Origin: Aliiglaciecola sp. M165
GTDB lineage: Bacteria; Pseudomonadota; Gammaproteobacteria; Enterobacterales; Alteromonadaceae
Direction: 5' to 3'
NCBI RefSeq assembly: GCF_007197995.1
Contig: NZ_VKKH01000004.1
Span: forward strand, 62,001 to 126,000
Length of the DNA stretch: 64,000 nucleotides
The position numbers and the translations under genes are program-made. Positions within the stretch are counted from its first letter, which is position 1. Each line of letters begins with the position of its first letter. The notes under the pieces were generated by a model. That model was not told the origin of the DNA. It made no database searches and saw only the letters and a list, made by a program, of their open reading frames with translations. Positions 9,151-17,800 of this stretch are shown one piece after another.

Positions 9151-12100
9151 TTATTCAATTCGAATACTCTCTACAACAATATGCAGATCTTGACCACCGT
9201 CATTTCCTTCCAGCACAAATGGATTTATTACCGAGGTTAAATCCACCTGATTTCCCGGTGATAGCGAATTACTCGCAGCACTAATATCTGAAACAGGGAT
9301 ACTGTATGACTGAAAATCCCCTCCTTCAACGGGCAGTCCACCATAATCGGACAAATTCACGTCACTTAGATTTGGCCAACCTGAATCTATTTTAACGAAC
9401 ACATCCGTATGGCTTCCTAGGCTCGCTAGCCTTAAATCAAAACGCAGAAATCCCTGTTCGTAAGCACTTAGATCAAGGACTACTGGAGCAATGAGATAAA
9501 CATTGCCTGTCATACTAAAATCAGCCTCTAACGTGCCACTATTGAGTGTAATACTGTCATTGTCTGCTTCGTTATTTCCCGGAAAGTTTCCGATGCTGTA
9601 GCCATCTTGAAGTTGATCATCTAGCAATACCAGTGGCGCTATCAACGACGCTGTTTGAAACTCTGTTGTTATAGCAATAGATTCTTGCGAACTGTCATCT
9701 AAGGCACTGATACTAATCGTGTAAGTCGTTTGTTCGGACAAGCCACTGAGGGTGGTTTCTAGACGGTTTACCGATGTCACCACTTCAAAGTTATCCGGTC
9801 CAGACAGCACGACATTGTAGCTATTTATACTGCCCTCATCCTCCGCTGCTTGCCAGCGCACTGTAGCCTGTGTTGCGGTGATATTCTCGACGGCCAAAAC
9901 ACCTTGCATTTGAGGAGGTAAATCGGCATTGAGATCGGCCGTTGTCACCTCAGCTTCAATTGAATTTGAACGGTTTCCTGCCACATCCAAGGCCGTGACA
10001 ATCACGCTATAAGCTGTGTTATCCGACAGACCTTGGACTTGGTTCGAAGTTGATGTACTCACAACAGTTTGAACCGTGACACCGTTTTGTTGAATTTGAA
10101 TTTCGTAGGATGCAACACGAACGTTGTCCGTTGCAGGGTCCCAGCCCAAATCAACGGATGTTCGCCTCACGTTAGACACCATGACGTCACCCGCAAATTC
10201 TGGCGGCAGTTGATCATCCAATTCAAGCTCTTGGGTAGTTACTCGTGTCATGACCCCTGGTTGAACAAGCAGCGATACGCCGTCTGAGAAATTGACGGTC
10301 TTTTCCTGTTCGGAAAAATTATACGACAGATAAGTGCGATTATCGTCTTTTTCAAACACCATTGAAGCCGGGTCATCTGCGGTAACATCGCCGTTTCCTG
10401 TAAGCATATTCCCCAGCTGAGTAAAGGTGTGTATCCAATGGTAGGTATGTGCTTTAGTTTCGCCGAACTCTGGCACATAATCTGCCATACTTTCATAGTC
10501 GTCTAATGCGGCTTGGGCATCATTGGTTGCCCACAAATTCCACCAAACGTCCCTCCACTGGTCTTCATCTAACCCAGAAGGTTTACCATTTTCTGATTCA
10601 GACATTCCCAACTCAATGTAGTCGCGCATATAATCTGGGTATTGACCAACGTGGAGAGTAAGGGGATTAATAGGCAGACCCTGAATTCCTAGAATATGGG
10701 CATAACGCGGACTAAACCAAGTGGAAAATACGGCACCATCGCCCCATATGATTGACGTTGTGATTTTATCGTAGGTTGAAGGAAAATTATTATACTCTTC
10801 GGGTTTACCCTGATAATGATCAATGTTGTTCCAGTACTGCCAATAAGTTGCGGCTGTAGAGGCATGCAAATAGGTGCCGCGATCTACCAAGTCTTGTTGC
10901 CCGGTTATCAATCCATAGAGCGTAATTGCTCCATAGGCGTTAGCTGCCTCAGAAGTCGATTCGTTATTGTTGCCTCTGGCAAAATTGACCATCCCCGATG
11001 CCCAAGAGAAGCCATTTGCTGGATCAAAATGGCGTAAATAAGGAAACATCTCGTCATCACGCCCACCCGCATAGTCTCTAATCAGTAATTCAATCATAGG
11101 GCCATATTGTGCTTCGGAGCACCACGCCAAATCGACTCGACATATTTCAGCGGCTGCGCGGACAAAGTATCCATAATGAAAATGGTGATCGTTAAGCATT
11201 TGATGGGATAAAAAGGACTCACTGACCCCTAATAACGTATCCCAATCTTCATCATAAACAAAGTACTTGTCTTCATCGAAAGTATCGCCAGTTGCAGCGG
11301 TAAACCAATCTGCAAGCTCGAGTTTAAGCCAATTAATGAATACGTCGGCTTGTTGATCAAGCCCAGCAGATCGCGCAATTGCCGCTAGCTCGGCAACTTT
11401 TGAATAAGCTTTACCCGACCAATAGGTGTCTGTAAAGGTATTCCAATTGTCTTGACCTTGTGCGATAAAGTCATTGACAAGTTGCGTCAACACTGCCCTA
11501 TCTATGCTACCGTCGATGGTTGGCAAAAATGGGAGTACTCCCACGGAAGGTATTTGATAGGAAAAGTCTTGACCTGGTAAAAATTTAACGGTTCCTCTGG
11601 CACTGCGCACACTTTGTGTTGAAATAATGTCACCTGCATTTTTCCAATGCAGAGGATGCAGTCCCATCATTGTGTCTAAAGGCTCACCAGACTGATCGAG
11701 ATAATGATGAGTAATGTTAACGGCTTGCGACTCGCTCTCGATTTGGTAGGTAATGTCGACCTTACTGACCACATTTCTGGCGTAAAGTTTGAATTCATCT
11801 ACCGTACCTTGAGTTGGCGTGTCTAAGTTCGACGGTGGCAACAATGCTAGGGTGAATTCGTTAGTCTGCGAATTGATAGTGATGCTGTTGGATGTCGCAC
11901 CGCTAAAAGTTGTTCCTTCATCACCAATTAATAAATAAGTGTTTTTATTCCCAGCGACCCTTGTCCACAGCCCTAAACTATTATCGCCTGTTGAAAACGT
12001 TCCTTTCTCGCCACCATCTTCTCTTAATGTTTTGATTACAAAGTCACCCTCATAGGTTTTAAAAAACACATAGGGCGAACCATGCAAAAATGTGGCTTCC

Positions 12101-12828
12101 ATTACAGGGTTACCTGAGGCCTGCCATTCAATGGTCATTGAACCATCGCTACTTTCTTTCAAATAACCTTCTAAATTGAAATGCATTGAATTTGCAACAG
12201 CAATTCCATCAAACACTTCTGCAAAAGGGTCCGGGATCGGATATTGGAAATTTATCTCATCCATTGATTGCAAACCGCTAGGAATACCCATAACGCGAAC
12301 ACCTGATTGGCTGATTCTGGCGATAATAGGGTCAGGCGTAATGTATGCAGCGCTGTCAGGGTCCTGGAGTGTCATCTCTCCCAAAAACGATACTGAACCC
12401 CACCAACGATGAGACGCAAAGGGTTTTTCAGCGGCTGGCCCAGTGACTTGTGGGAAACGTTTGGTGATAGTGCCTACAGGTTTGTTATCCGTTGTGCATC
12501 CACTGACGCCTGGTTGAACTACGCCTGCGTTATAAACCCAGAAACCATAGTCCTCGGTACACCGATAACCTTCTTCATTGAACTTATCTACCACATTGCC
12601 CGCACCAAAGTTTGTCACCTTAGCAGATTCGCCCACAGGTGGAGGTGGCGGCGGCGGTGGCGGTGGCGGCGGTGGCGGCGGTGGCGGTGGCGGCGGTGGT
12701 GGTGGTGGCGGCTCGGGTACGGCAGGGGGTGCAACCGATGGACCTTCTTGAGTAGAATTTGAGCCTGAACCACAGGCAGTCAGAAATGCCAGACAAACAC
12801 TAGATGCAATGATTGATCTCGTTTTCAT
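9151..12828 (-). CDS. GH81 endo-beta-1,3-glucanase, lipoprotein with polyproline linker, two FN3 and a C-terminal CBM-like domain
   Basis: A 1,225-residue surface-type lipoprotein: signal peptide and lipobox LTAC, then an unusually long run of about 27 prolines, then the GH81 catalytic part. GH81 hallmarks are FPQVTGPA..FASHRWWGS, LNDHHFHYGYF (Asp 547), FSWASGMVNFARGNNNES and the Glu pair E623/E627 in NNESTSEAANAY. GH81 enzymes cleave laminarin internally with inversion. Two fibronectin-III domains follow (about 873-1062), then a domain of about 160 residues resembling the repeated modules of the GH16 protein at 1-2577. It is transcribed away from the GH3 pair, with which it shares a 500-base divergent region. 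Confidence 0.93.
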   Translation of the reverse strand: MKTRSIIASSVCLAFLTACGSGSNSTQEGPSVAPPAVPEPPPPPPPPPPPPPPPPPPPPPPPPPVGESAKVTNFGAGNVVDKFNEEGYRCTEDYGFWVYNAGVVQPGVSGCTTDNKPVGTITKRFPQVTGPAAEKPFASHRWWGSVSFLGEMTLQDPDSAAYITPDPIIARISQSGVRVMGIPSGLQSMDEINFQYPIPDPFAEVFDGIAVANSMHFNLEGYLKESSDGSMTIEWQASGNPVMEATFLHGSPYVFFKTYEGDFVIKTLREDGGEKGTFSTGDNSLGLWTRVAGNKNTYLLIGDEGTTFSGATSNSITINSQTNEFTLALLPPSNLDTPTQGTVDEFKLYARNVVSKVDITYQIESESQAVNITHHYLDQSGEPLDTMMGLHPLHWKNAGDIISTQSVRSARGTVKFLPGQDFSYQIPSVGVLPFLPTIDGSIDRAVLTQLVNDFIAQGQDNWNTFTDTYWSGKAYSKVAELAAIARSAGLDQQADVFINWLKLELADWFTAATGDTFDEDKYFVYDEDWDTLLGVSESFLSHQMLNDHHFHYGYFVRAAAEICRVDLAWCSEAQYGPMIELLIRDYAGGRDDEMFPYLRHFDPANGFSWASGMVNFARGNNNESTSEAANAYGAITLYGLITGQQDLVDRGTYLHASTAATYWQYWNNIDHYQGKPEEYNNFPSTYDKITTSIIWGDGAVFSTWFSPRYAHILGIQGLPINPLTLHVGQYPDYMRDYIELGMSESENGKPSGLDEDQWRDVWWNLWATNDAQAALDDYESMADYVPEFGETKAHTYHWIHTFTQLGNMLTGNGDVTADDPASMVFEKDDNRTYLSYNFSEQEKTVNFSDGVSLLVQPGVMTRVTTQELELDDQLPPEFAGDVMVSNVRRTSVDLGWDPATDNVRVASYEIQIQQNGVTVQTVVSTSTSNQVQGLSDNTAYSVIVTALDVAGNRSNSIEAEVTTADLNADLPPQMQGVLAVENITATQATVRWQAAEDEGSINSYNVVLSGPDNFEVVTSVNRLETTLSGLSEQTTYTISISALDDSSQESIAITTEFQTASLIAPLVLLDDQLQDGYSIGNFPGNNEADNDSITLNSGTLEADFSMTGNVYLIAPVVLDLSAYEQGFLRFDLRLASLGSHTDVFVKIDSGWPNLSDVNLSDYGGLPVEGGDFQSYSIPVSDISAASNSLSPGNQVDLTSVINPFVLEGNDGGQDLHIVVESIRIE
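12638..12712 (-). repeat. In-frame GGN trinucleotide tract encoding the polyproline linker
   Basis: About 25 successive ggc/ggt/gga triplets on the + strand read as CCN proline codons of the GH81 gene. The tract mixes ggc and ggt irregularly, but short identical sub-units (ggcggcggt) recur. Changes in copy number would alter linker length without a frameshift. Confidence 0.85.
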
Positions 12829-13343
12829 TTTTTATCCAAAACAGAAGTGAATATACATCAATGGAAACGAGACGAATTCACCGATTAACCAAAGTTAACC
12901 ATTTAAATAGAAGCGGCCTTGTAGAAACCGCAGAGAGCTTGTTCGCCAACGCTAGCAACCCTTGCATGACTTACAAATTTTGAAAATAAGATCTTTTACA
13001 ACAACTACAAAAAGATCATATTCTTTCCATCGTCTGCACCAGTTGTAAATATGCATCATGCCTTCGATACGTTGGTACAAATGTTAACAAATACGTTACA
13101 CCGTATTAGCATTTGAACAATGCAAATACGGTGAGACGTGGCATCTTTAGAGATAAGGCGGCATCGGTACCTTAGACCTTAGTCTAAGTTAAGAACGCGC
13201 AGGTCCATTTCAACTGTCGATAAGTCCTTCGTGTCTTATTTCAATTGATATGGGAGAAAGGTGAATTAAGGTTATCAAAGGTAAGTTCGCTGAGAACAAA
13301 TTTACACTCCAACAATAAAACTATAAGAGCGTTGGGATACCCT
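12829..13343. promoter_or_regulatory. Divergent promoter region between GH81 and GH3 genes
   Basis: No supported gene lies in these 515 bases. They must hold promoters for both directions. Two inverted repeats stand out: GATCTTTT/AAAAGATC (12990-12997 and 13010-13017) and the stronger one at 13099-13133, listed separately. A longer GH3 frame can be opened from a TTG at 13245, but it adds residues without family resemblance. Confidence 0.6.
13099..13133. promoter_or_regulatory. 14-bp inverted repeat, candidate operator in the GH81/GH3 divergent region
   Basis: CACCGTATTAGCAT (13099-13112) faces ATGCAAATACGGTG (13120-13133) across TTGAACA; 13 of 14 positions pair. It lies about 210 bases before the GH3 ATG and 270 before the GH81 start. 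It fits a dimeric regulator site or a cruciform or hairpin; no T-run follows. The regulator is unknown. Confidence 0.55.
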
Positions 13344-15566
13344 ATGCAAAATCAAGTCGTGGCGTTGAGTGAATACTCAGCTAAGCTCACATATTCTGAA
13401 AAATCGTTGTCATTGTTAGCACAAATGACAATGGAAGAAAAAATTGGTCAAATGTGCCAGGTTTCCGGCGAATACGGGCAGATCAGTCATGATCTAGCTG
13501 AAAATATTCGGGCTGGCAAAGTAGGTTCTGTGATCAACGAAGTTGAACCTAATACTCTTAAAGAACTTCAACATATAGCCGTTCACCAAACACGCCTGGG
13601 TATACCGTTATTGTTTGGTAGAGATGTGATCCATGGTTTTAAAACGATTTTCCCTATTCCCATAGGTCAAGCTGCCAGTTGGTCACCAGAATTGGTAAAA
13701 GAAGCTGCATCAATCGCTGCATTTGAAGCATCTAATGTGGGCATCAATTGGACATTTGCTCCAATGATCGATATCAGCCGAGATCCACGTTGGGGTCGCA
13801 TTGCTGAAAGCATGGGTGAAGACCCAATGCTTTGTTCTGTGATGGGTGCCGCAATGGTCAAGGGGTTTCAAGGTGAAAACCTTTGCGAACCGACTAGCAT
13901 TGCTGCATGTGCTAAACACTTCGTTGGATATGGTGCATCAGAAAGTGGTCGCGACTACTGCACAACAAATATTCCAGAAAACGAGCTCCGAAATATCTAT
14001 TTGCCGCCCTTCCATGCTGCCGCCAAAGCGGGAGTATGCACTTTTATGTCATCGTTTAGTGACTTGGACGGCATTCCAGCAAGTGGCAATAAGTGGCTAC
14101 TAAAGGATATTTTACGAGATGAATGGCGATTCAACGGATTTGTGGTCAGCGATTGGGAGTCCGTTTCACAATTACAAGTTCACGGAGTGACTGAGAATGA
14201 CAAAGGATCGGCTGAACTAGCCTTTGACGCTGGTGTGGACATGGAGATGGTTTCAAAATCCTACTCTGAACATCTCCAGTCTCTAATCGATGAAAACAAG
14301 ATAAGCGAAGCGCAAATAGATACCTGTGTCCTGCGTATTTTGGAAACTAAATTCAGTTTGGGATTGTTCGAAGAGCAATCTAACCGCTTCAATCCCGTTG
14401 ATTTTTACTTACCTGAGCATTTGGCTACAGCCAAAGAACTGGCCATAAAGAGCTGCGTACTTTTACAAAATAAAGCGCAATGTTTGCCACTTTGTAAAGA
14501 GTCAATCAAACGCTTAGCTGTAATTGGACCTTTGGCAGATGATGGGTACGAACAACTAGGCACATGGGTTTTTGATGGTGAAGCGCATCACAGTGTAACC
14601 CTATTAGACAGCTTGAAATCCTATTTGCCAGAAGATGTCGAAATCCTCGCCAGTCAGGGACTAAAAAATAGTCGTTCGACTGATACTAATTTGTTTGACC
14701 ATGCACTCCAAGCGGCACATCAAAGTGACGCCATTATTTTATGTCTTGGTGAGGAATCGATTTTATCTGGTGAAGCACACTGCCGCTCGGACATTTCGTT
14801 GCCTGGTGCACAACATGAGCTGATAGATCGTTTATCTTCAGTCGGCAAACCTATCGTGCTGGTTATCATGGCCGGAAGACCACTGACGATTGAACCTATA
14901 TTAGAGAAAGTTGATAGTATTTTATTTGCATGGCATCCAGGCACGATGGCTGGCCCAGCATTGACAGATATCATATTTGGTGAGGTATCGCCCTCGGGAA
15001 AATTGCCAGTAACCTTTCCTCGAGTCGTTGGTCAAATCCCTATTTATTATAATCAAAAGCATGGTGGGAAACCCGCTACCAATGACAACTTCGTACACAT
15101 GAACAATATTCCCCAGCGAGCTGAACAGACATCGTTGGGGATGGCTGCCACCCACTTAGACACGCATTTCACCCCACTTTTTGAATTTGGTTATGGACTT
15201 TCTTATACACAATTTGAATACAGCGGATTACAATTAAATTCACATAAGCTTAACCAAAGCGGAACCTTAACGATAACCGCCACACTAAGCAATGTAGGTG
15301 AATGTGCTGCCGAAGAAGTAGTGCAACTGTATGTGAGGGACTTGGTGGGCAGCGTTACACGACCAGTTAAAGAATTGAAACAGTTTCAACGCTTAAGGGT
15401 TGAACCTAAAACGAGTACACAAGTGGAATTTGAGCTAAATGCCGACGAACTTGCATTTTATGCGCGAGATAACCGTCGAAAAACAGAATTAGGCCGATTT
15501 CACCTTTGGGTTGGAGGAAGTTCTGCAGCGAATTTGCGCACAGAGTTTGAGTTAATTAGTGATTAA
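13344..15566 (+). CDS. GH3 beta-glucosidase
   Basis: A 740-residue GH3 enzyme removing glucose from beta-gluco-oligosaccharides. Seen in order: the N-terminal barrel (MEEKIGQMCQVSG, LLFGRDVIHGFKTIFPIPIGQAASW), the KHFVGYGASESGRDY loop, the nucleophile D270 in VVSDWESV, the second domain (CVLLQNKAQCLPL.., ILCLGEESILSGEAHCRSDISLPG), and a C-terminal FN3-like domain (LSNVGECAAEEVVQLYVRD..RPVKELKQF). The ATG at 13344 is preferred; a TTG at 13245 would add 33 atypical residues. There is no signal peptide, so it is probably cytoplasmic. Its stop overlaps the next GH3 gene. Confidence 0.92.
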   Translation: MQNQVVALSEYSAKLTYSEKSLSLLAQMTMEEKIGQMCQVSGEYGQISHDLAENIRAGKVGSVINEVEPNTLKELQHIAVHQTRLGIPLLFGRDVIHGFKTIFPIPIGQAASWSPELVKEAASIAAFEASNVGINWTFAPMIDISRDPRWGRIAESMGEDPMLCSVMGAAMVKGFQGENLCEPTSIAACAKHFVGYGASESGRDYCTTNIPENELRNIYLPPFHAAAKAGVCTFMSSFSDLDGIPASGNKWLLKDILRDEWRFNGFVVSDWESVSQLQVHGVTENDKGSAELAFDAGVDMEMVSKSYSEHLQSLIDENKISEAQIDTCVLRILETKFSLGLFEEQSNRFNPVDFYLPEHLATAKELAIKSCVLLQNKAQCLPLCKESIKRLAVIGPLADDGYEQLGTWVFDGEAHHSVTLLDSLKSYLPEDVEILASQGLKNSRSTDTNLFDHALQAAHQSDAIILCLGEESILSGEAHCRSDISLPGAQHELIDRLSSVGKPIVLVIMAGRPLTIEPILEKVDSILFAWHPGTMAGPALTDIIFGEVSPSGKLPVTFPRVVGQIPIYYNQKHGGKPATNDNFVHMNNIPQRAEQTSLGMAATHLDTHFTPLFEFGYGLSYTQFEYSGLQLNSHKLNQSGTLTITATLSNVGECAAEEVVQLYVRDLVGSVTRPVKELKQFQRLRVEPKTSTQVEFELNADELAFYARDNRRKTELGRFHLWVGGSSAANLRTEFELISD

Positions 15567-17421
15567 AAAGCGCTCTACGTATGAAAACGTTGACAAACAA
15601 CGAGTTGAAGAAATCCTCAACTCGATGAATCTAGCACAGAAAATTGGCCAGATGACTCAGGCTGAGCGAACGACTTGCTCGCCAGATGATGTTTACCGTT
15701 TTCATTTGGGTTCGGTGCTTAGCGCGGCTGGCTCCCGTCCTGGCGACAATACGCCGCAAGACTGGGTCACTATGAACGATCAATATTGGTTGGCGTCAAT
15801 GGCGGATGATGATCACCACATTCCCATTCCCATTTTGTATGGTGTCGATGCAGTACATGGAAATAGCAATTTAAAAAGCGCTGTGATTTTCCCTCACAAT
15901 ATTGGCTTGGGTGCTATGTATGATTTAGCTTTGGTTGAAAAAGTTGCTCGGGTTACCGCTTCAGAGGTGCTTACCACTGGCGTTGATTGGGTATTTTCTC
16001 CTAATCTTGCAGTAGCTAGGGATTACCATTGGGGACGAACCTATGAAAGTTATTCTGAGAGTCCGGAACTAGTCGGTGGTTTTGCTACAGCCATGGTCAA
16101 AGGTTTGCAAGACAACTCTTCAAACCAAGGAGTCATCGCTTGTGCAAAACATTGGATTGGAGATGGTGGAACGATCAATGGCATTGATCAGGGTGACACC
16201 ATACTGAATTGGCATGATTTAAAAAGAATTCATATTGCCCCCTATGTACAAGCCATCGAAGCTGGCGTGCACTCAATTATGGTGTCTTTCAGCTCGTGGA
16301 ATGGCGACAAATGTCATGCACATCACCATCTCATCAAAGAGGTACTCAAGCAAGACATGGGATTTGAAGGCATAGTCATTTCAGATATGCAAGGCATCGA
16401 CTACCTTGCAGATGATTTTTATTTGGCCGTAGCGCAGGGCGTAAATGCAGGTATTGATATGTTCATGGTACCTGACAACTGGCGAGAGTTTATAGAAAAC
16501 CTGACAAGCCATATTGAACTGGGTACCGTTTCGCTGGAAAGAATCGATGATGCGGTCAGACGAATAATCACTGTTAAATTAGCATCGGGCCTCTTTGATA
16601 AACCTCGTCCCTCGCAACGGCCAACCAGTTTGTCGGCAGATTTTGGCCAGCAACCTCATCGCCATATCGCCCGAGAAGCCGTGCAAAAATCGCTGGTACT
16701 GCTGAAAAATGATAGGAATAGGTTGCCTTTACGGCATAACCAGAAAGTGCTTGTTTGCGGCAAAAATGCGCATAATATTGGTCATCAATGTGGTGGATTC
16801 ACCGTAAACTGGCAAGGTTTTGATGGCAACGATGAGATCATTGGCGGTTCATCTATCTGGGAGGGAATTCAACAGAAGGCGTCCGAATCGAAATTGGTGG
16901 CACCAGAGGACATTCAACACGTAGAAAAAGATCAATTCGACATTGCTGTGGTGGTGATTGGTGAAACACCCTATGCAGAAGGTCACGGTGACATTCGTGG
17001 CGATGACCATTTTATTATGCAATCTGGAAAAAGTATTAATGGCCAAATTAAGTTACAAGAGGCCTCAGGGCACACACTTGAGCTATGTGCATTGCATCCC
17101 CAAGATCTCGAGATCATTGAGCATCTCAACCAAAAGTCAATTCCCGTGGTTACCATCATGATTTCTGGCCGTCCGCTAATTATCAATAATGTATTGAATG
17201 CTTGTGATGCTTTTGTTGCGGCTTGGCTACCCGGTTCTGAAGGTTTAGGAGTGGCTGATGTACTATTTGGTGATGTCGATTTTTCCGGCAAACTCGCCTT
17301 TAGCTGGCCAGAAACATCATTCCCGACTGTGAATATCGGCGATGAACCTTACGAACCTAAATTCGCCATCGGTTATGGGATGTCATATCAACACAATTCG
17401 TTATCTGCCAAAGCGGGATAG
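15559..17421 (+). CDS. GH3 exo-beta-glucanase/glucosidase
   Basis: A 620-residue GH3 enzyme of the two-domain type (compare barley ExoI and bacterial ExoP catalytic cores), without the FN3-like tail of its neighbour. Motifs are SMNLAQKIGQMTQAER, PILYGVDAVHGNSN, CAKHWIGDGGT, nucleophile D276 in VISDMQGIDYL and VGETPYAEGHGD. The GTG start overlaps the upstream stop by 8 bases, implying translational coupling. No signal peptide is visible. It has no ExoP-type C-terminal module, although such modules occur in the GH16 and GH81 proteins nearby. Role: probably exo-attack on imported beta-1,3-gluco-oligosaccharides, inferred from context. Confidence 0.9.
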   Translation: MIKKRSTYENVDKQRVEEILNSMNLAQKIGQMTQAERTTCSPDDVYRFHLGSVLSAAGSRPGDNTPQDWVTMNDQYWLASMADDDHHIPIPILYGVDAVHGNSNLKSAVIFPHNIGLGAMYDLALVEKVARVTASEVLTTGVDWVFSPNLAVARDYHWGRTYESYSESPELVGGFATAMVKGLQDNSSNQGVIACAKHWIGDGGTINGIDQGDTILNWHDLKRIHIAPYVQAIEAGVHSIMVSFSSWNGDKCHAHHHLIKEVLKQDMGFEGIVISDMQGIDYLADDFYLAVAQGVNAGIDMFMVPDNWREFIENLTSHIELGTVSLERIDDAVRRIITVKLASGLFDKPRPSQRPTSLSADFGQQPHRHIAREAVQKSLVLLKNDRNRLPLRHNQKVLVCGKNAHNIGHQCGGFTVNWQGFDGNDEIIGGSSIWEGIQQKASESKLVAPEDIQHVEKDQFDIAVVVIGETPYAEGHGDIRGDDHFIMQSGKSINGQIKLQEASGHTLELCALHPQDLEIIEHLNQKSIPVVTIMISGRPLIINNVLNACDAFVAAWLPGSEGLGVADVLFGDVDFSGKLAFSWPETSFPTVNIGDEPYEPKFAIGYGMSYQHNSLSAKAG

Positions 17422-17642
17422 GGATTTAATTCGCTAATTCCGATACCAAGTGCATTAACACCGATTAAATCAATGCTTCCAAAGGTCTGTTTACGTCCAA
17501 TAGGAGAATATTTTCCTTTGCAGTGGAACGTTGATGCATCTTCAGATGAAAGCTCTAGCTGCACAGCAAATCTTTTTGGGCTCTTTGGCAATGCGTTTGC
17601 TGCTGTTACCTCTAGCATTAATCTCTTTGAAATAGAAAACAA
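17388..17642 (-). CDS. Small hypothetical protein (unrecognised)
   Basis: An 84-residue frame whose 3' end overlaps the convergent GH3 gene by 34 bases. It contains LPKSPKRFAVQLELSSED and FGSIDLIGVNALGIGISEL. The second part faintly recalls the end of a PilZ strand (IDxxxxGxGI), but the conserved RxxxR is absent, so I do not assign it. The rest of the interval 17422-17800 shows no further supported gene; its end should hold the promoter of the sensor kinase gene. Confidence 0.3.
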   Translation of the reverse strand: MFSISKRLMLEVTAANALPKSPKRFAVQLELSSEDASTFHCKGKYSPIGRKQTFGSIDLIGVNALGIGISELNPYPALADNELC

Positions 17643-17800
17643 TATAGGCGTTCATGGCAATAGCCATCTGGCTTAATCGGATCTGGTTAGTCGGCTTGCA
17701 TAAAGCGTTTCAGCCAATAAAAAGAGCACAAATATTGTTGGTCCTTTACTGTGAAATCAGCGTAGTTACTCTACTATCGTCACTGAGTTAAATTAAGTAA

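Noticed and set aside
12409-12762. A + strand frame with long Arg/Trp runs
   Set aside because: It is the antisense reading of the GH81 polyproline triplet tract; no start context and no family resemblance.
13245-13343. TTG-initiated N-terminal extension of the first GH3 protein
   Set aside because: The extra 33 residues look like untranslated leader; GH3 homology begins after the ATG at 13344. GTG at 13261 with a good SD is out of frame and stops at once.
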